Of a DNA stretch of 64,000 bases, positions 63,781 through 64,000 are shown piece by piece. Both the position numbers and the translations under genes were made by a program. Below the pieces are notes generated by a model, which saw only the letters and a list, made by a program, of their open reading frames with translations, made no database searches and was not told where the DNA came from. This DNA is from Noviherbaspirillum aerium (GTDB lineage Bacteria > Pseudomonadota > Gammaproteobacteria > Burkholderiales > Burkholderiaceae_D): positions 124,001 to 188,000 of the forward strand of contig NZ_VFAH01000003.1 of the NCBI RefSeq assembly GCF_008929045.1, given 5' to 3'. The stretch's first letter is position 1. Every line of letters starts with the position of its first letter.

Positions 63781-64000
63781 ATGGCTGGCCCCATCAAGGA
63801 TTTCGCGGCGCTGAAAACGCTGCGCACACAAATCAAGGCCCAGGAAGAAGCCCGCAAGGCGGCGGAAGAAGAGCGCCTGCGCCGGGAGAAGGAAAGCCGC
63901 CGCGATGCCGATCTGTTCCGGCGCGCCATCGGTGACGTTGCTCCCCTCCCCCGCTCGGACAAAGCCGAGCTTGCCCCGCCGCGGCCCTTGCCGATCGCCA
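63781..64000 (+). CDS. Smr/MutS family protein, N-terminal part (cut by window edge)
   Basis: Only the first 73 codons are visible from the ATG at 63781. They show a charged coiled coil (AQEEARKAAEEERLRREKE) followed by ADLFRRAIGDVAPLPRSDKA. This is the typical lead-in of small Smr-domain endonuclease-like proteins in betaproteobacteria. The Smr domain itself would lie past the window end. AAGGA precedes the ATG by about a dozen bases. The placement after trxB is common in Burkholderiales. Confidence 0.7.
   Translation, partial: MAGPIKDFAALKTLRTQIKAQEEARKAAEEERLRREKESRRDADLFRRAIGDVAPLPRSDKAELAPPRPLPIA

Overview
The window is a dense, GC-rich stretch of bacterial chromosome made almost entirely of core genes. 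Several features point to a betaproteobacterium of the order Burkholderiales, most likely Oxalobacteraceae (a relative of Herbaspirillum or Noviherbaspirillum). These are the order asd-leuB-leuD-entericidin-leuC, the ftsH N-terminus beginning MNNMFSKA, the TTG-started carA, the phoR-phoB-phoU-pstBACS block, and the trxB/ftsK/lolA/rarA/serS block. The taxon is inferred from gene order and protein character, not from a database search. I see no insertion sequence, prophage, integrase, CRISPR array or rRNA.

Layout. 1-4.2 kb: leucine and aspartate-family biosynthesis on the minus strand (partial asd, leuB, leuD, an entericidin-like lipoprotein, leuC), with a terminator behind it. 4.2-7.4 kb: aroC, an MFS transporter and an M48 metallopeptidase lipoprotein, also minus. 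7.8-13.7 kb: two large plus-strand signalling genes, a REC-DUF3369-GGDEF-EAL regulator with a broken GGDEF motif and a multi-PAS/GAF histidine kinase. 13.8-23.6 kb: an MFS-acyltransferase fusion, a CBS protein, a homoserine-ester sulfhydrylase with a coupled alpha/beta hydrolase, a Mpo1-like protein, a YihY-type membrane protein, a three-gene coupled operon (WrbA-like, DUF2069, FAD oxidase) and a DUF4124 protein. tRNA-Arg(UCU) and tRNA-Pro(UGG) follow. 24.4-35.1 kb: glmM, folP, ftsH, rlmE, yhbY, greA, carB, carA. 35.4-39.9 kb: a GlcG-like protein, a response regulator with a degenerate GGDEF-like domain, an NlpC/P60 peptidase, a patatin-like lipoprotein and a Fur-box-linked iron-binding protein.

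40.2-53.2 kb is the phosphate/polyphosphate block. It holds phoR, phoB, phoU, pstB, pstA, pstC and pstS on the minus strand, then ppk and a SixA-like phosphatase on the plus strand, with ppx farther on. The pstS-ppk divergent region carries two good Pho boxes. Each is followed after exactly 10 bases by a -10-like hexamer, so phosphate uptake and polyphosphate synthesis should be switched on together by PhoB. A phasin-like gene, tRNA-Ser(CGA) and an EAL-CBS-GGDEF protein come next. The window closes with serS, rarA, lolA, ftsK, trxB and the start of a Smr-domain gene.

I did not find a convincing undescribed system. The most interesting signals are regulatory: the mirrored Pho boxes, the tandem hairpins between pstS and pstC, and a TATAAT box so close to a start codon that the mRNA may be leaderless. 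Also notable are three proteins with c-di-GMP-type domains of complementary degeneracy and a long inverted repeat between carB and greA.
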